From Schleiferiaceae bacterium (GTDB taxonomy: Bacteria; Bacteroidota; Bacteroidia; Flavobacteriales; Schleiferiaceae): a stretch of DNA of 33,844 nt. Position 1 is the first letter of the stretch, and every line of letters starts with the position of its first letter. The translations under genes and the position numbers were made by a program. Location: positions 1 to 33,844 of the forward strand of contig JAKMGS010000003.1 in the NCBI GenBank assembly GCA_022424815.1, in the 5' to 3' direction. Shown piece by piece: positions 32,823 through 33,844 of this stretch. The notes under the pieces were generated by a model, which was given only the letters and a program-made list of their open reading frames with translations, had not been told where the DNA came from and searched no databases.

Positions 32823-33413
32823 TTAGAACGGTACGGATTCAGAATCATCAATAGAGCTAGAGTTATAGATTTTGTCATACTCTTTCTTCCAATTATTCAC
32901 CCTTTCTTCAGACCAGAATTCATCTGGCAATGGTAAACCCTCAGGATCAACTTTAACCAAAGTATCATGTGAGATAAATGAGTATGTATGATTTTCTTCA
33001 AGCTTTGAAATATCTATTGGACCTTGTCCTGATATAGAAAGCAAGCGGGTAATCAACTTATCCCTTTCCTCCGTTGAATTGTTATAAAACCAAAGAGCTA
33101 TGTATGGCATTTGCTTGATCTTCCAACCATTTGTGAATTCTAATTCCAGATGTATAATCTTATACGGCTTATCACTTAAATAACGCAGTAACTCAGCAGT
33201 AGTAGTATGCTTCTTTACCATTTTCCTAACCGGATGCTTAGTACTCTTGCGCTGTCTGATGCCGTTATCAACCTGGTACAAAAGTGTTTTATGCTTGATT
33301 TCTAAATCCTTAAAATGAAGCAATAGCCAAAGGTTTCTTGTAGTATCAACCCCTAGACTAAAACTCTTCTGGTTTGAAAAGAGTTCAACACTTGAAATCA
33401 AATAGGACCACAT
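32823..33413 (-). CDS. Hypothetical protein in accessory operon
   Basis: 196 residues, no signal peptide. The N-terminal half has a basic stretch (GIRQRKSTKHPVRKMVKKHTTTAELL). The middle is beta-rich (YKIIHLELEFTNGWKIKQMPYIALWFYNN), and the C-terminal part is acidic (LPDEFWSEERVNNWKKEYDKIYNSSSIDDSES). No known motif is seen. The stop abuts the lipoprotein ATG, and the upstream ORF ends 5 bp before this ATG. The three ORFs are thus probably translated from one message. Confidence 0.6.
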   Translation of the reverse strand: MWSYLISSVELFSNQKSFSLGVDTTRNLWLLLHFKDLEIKHKTLLYQVDNGIRQRKSTKHPVRKMVKKHTTTAELLRYLSDKPYKIIHLELEFTNGWKIKQMPYIALWFYNNSTEERDKLITRLLSISGQGPIDISKLEENHTYSFISHDTLVKVDPEGLPLPDEFWSEERVNNWKKEYDKIYNSSSIDDSESVPF

Positions 33414-33418
33414 ACCTT

Positions 33419-33844
33419 TTAAATAGATTGATTTTTTCTAAATTCTTTAGAGTCTTCTAATACTTTATATAGTCCATGAGTTGATTCTGTATTGCATATG
33501 TCAAGAAAATTAAGATCCTTGAAGGGTAACGGGTTTTCATTTCTAATTTCAAATACACCACCAAAACTTTTAACTCTATCAATATTTTTTACATCTAATT
33601 GAAAGTTTTCCCAGTTCGGCTGAACGTTCAAGAATTCCCAAAATTCAAATTCTTCAACAATTTTTGTTTGCCCCTCAAAAATTATTGAACTGTACAATGG
33701 ACAATATTTATGAGTATAGTTTTCTGTGTAATAATTTAAAAGGTCAGTAATTGCTGCGGAGCTCTCTAATTCACTGTTAAAACTAACTTCATCCTCAAAT
33801 TTATGCTTTGGATCCTGAAATTTCTCTGTGTCTAATAGCAATAT
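33419..33844 (-). CDS. Hypothetical protein, probably cut by the window edge
   Basis: The frame is open to the right edge. A TTG at 33841 is the first possible start in view, but the true start may lie outside. About 140 residues are seen: FEDEVSFNSELESSAAITDLL, YTHKYCPLYSSIIFEGQTKIVEEFEFWEFLNV and GVFEIRNENPLPFKDLNFLDIC. It is acidic and has no signal or motif I recognise. It is the most upstream visible gene of the accessory operon (5 bp to the next gene). Confidence 0.5.
   Translation of the reverse strand: MLLLDTEKFQDPKHKFEDEVSFNSELESSAAITDLLNYYTENYTHKYCPLYSSIIFEGQTKIVEEFEFWEFLNVQPNWENFQLDVKNIDRVKSFGGVFEIRNENPLPFKDLNFLDICNTESTHGLYKVLEDSKEFRKNQSI

Overview
The window looks like a chromosome segment from a member of Bacteroidota, most likely Flavobacteriales. 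Several genes are preceded by the Bacteroidota-type -7 box TAnnTTTG, and two of these also have a TTG about 18-19 nt upstream (sucA and the DUF2795 gene). Ribosome-binding sites are not obvious. Family content also fits: a GEVED/choice-of-anchor-J surface protein, an S46 dipeptidyl-peptidase, DUF2795, a Bacteroidota-style P-II protein and a GGPRD-type Ig-like lipoprotein. Genus-level placement is not possible from sequence reading alone.

Layout. 1-1705 (-): the N-terminal part of a large secreted adhesin-like protein. 1857-2936 (+): an Ig-like lipoprotein. 2985-3659 (-): a SCO copper/thiol protein, divergent from a plus-strand run (3682-9129) of cytochrome c lipoprotein, ABC-F ATPase, LolD/MacB-type ATPase, S9 peptidase and a small membrane protein. 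9132-11926 (-): a Kazal-type lipoprotein, an ABM-fold protein and a DPP7-like S46 peptidase. 12064-12765 (+): a secreted protein of five about 42-residue repeats. 12816-17099 (-): sucB and sucA (2-oxoglutarate dehydrogenase E2 and E1) and a DUF2795 protein. 17192-19630 (-): cobalamin adenosyltransferase plus a long PurF-like amidophosphoribosyltransferase. 19693-23549: a divergent set for the lower kynurenine (3-hydroxyanthranilate) catabolic route, with the dioxygenase and decarboxylase on minus and the aldehyde dehydrogenase and a 4-oxalocrotonate decarboxylase/hydratase-family enzyme on plus. 23694-25661 (-): an outer-membrane barrel protein and a membrane-spanning sensor-like protein with a cytoplasmic winged-helix-like tail. 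25662-26061: a gene-free regulatory stretch. 26062-27661 (+): glnK-amtB. 27864-29015 (-): two secreted hypothetical proteins. 29082-29155 (-): tRNA-Ala(GGC).

Right of the tRNA (about 29160 to the end) base composition becomes visibly AT-rich and the genes change character: a GmrSD-like DUF262/DUF1524 protein, a small basic protein, and a three-gene operon of unrecognised proteins including a lipoprotein. This looks like an accessory segment, possibly defence-related.

Most notable signals: (1) three copies of a CCCCT-N8-AGGGG-like palindrome at 52-53 bp spacing upstream of glnK, the last about 40 bp before the predicted start of transcription, plus a half-site in the leader; (2) a sensor-like gene followed by a 9-bp inverted repeat and an outer-membrane protein gene; (3) the accessory segment beside tRNA-Ala with a tRNA-anticodon-like repeat cluster at its edge; (4) a strong orphan terminator at 25792-25824 that implies an unannotated transcript.
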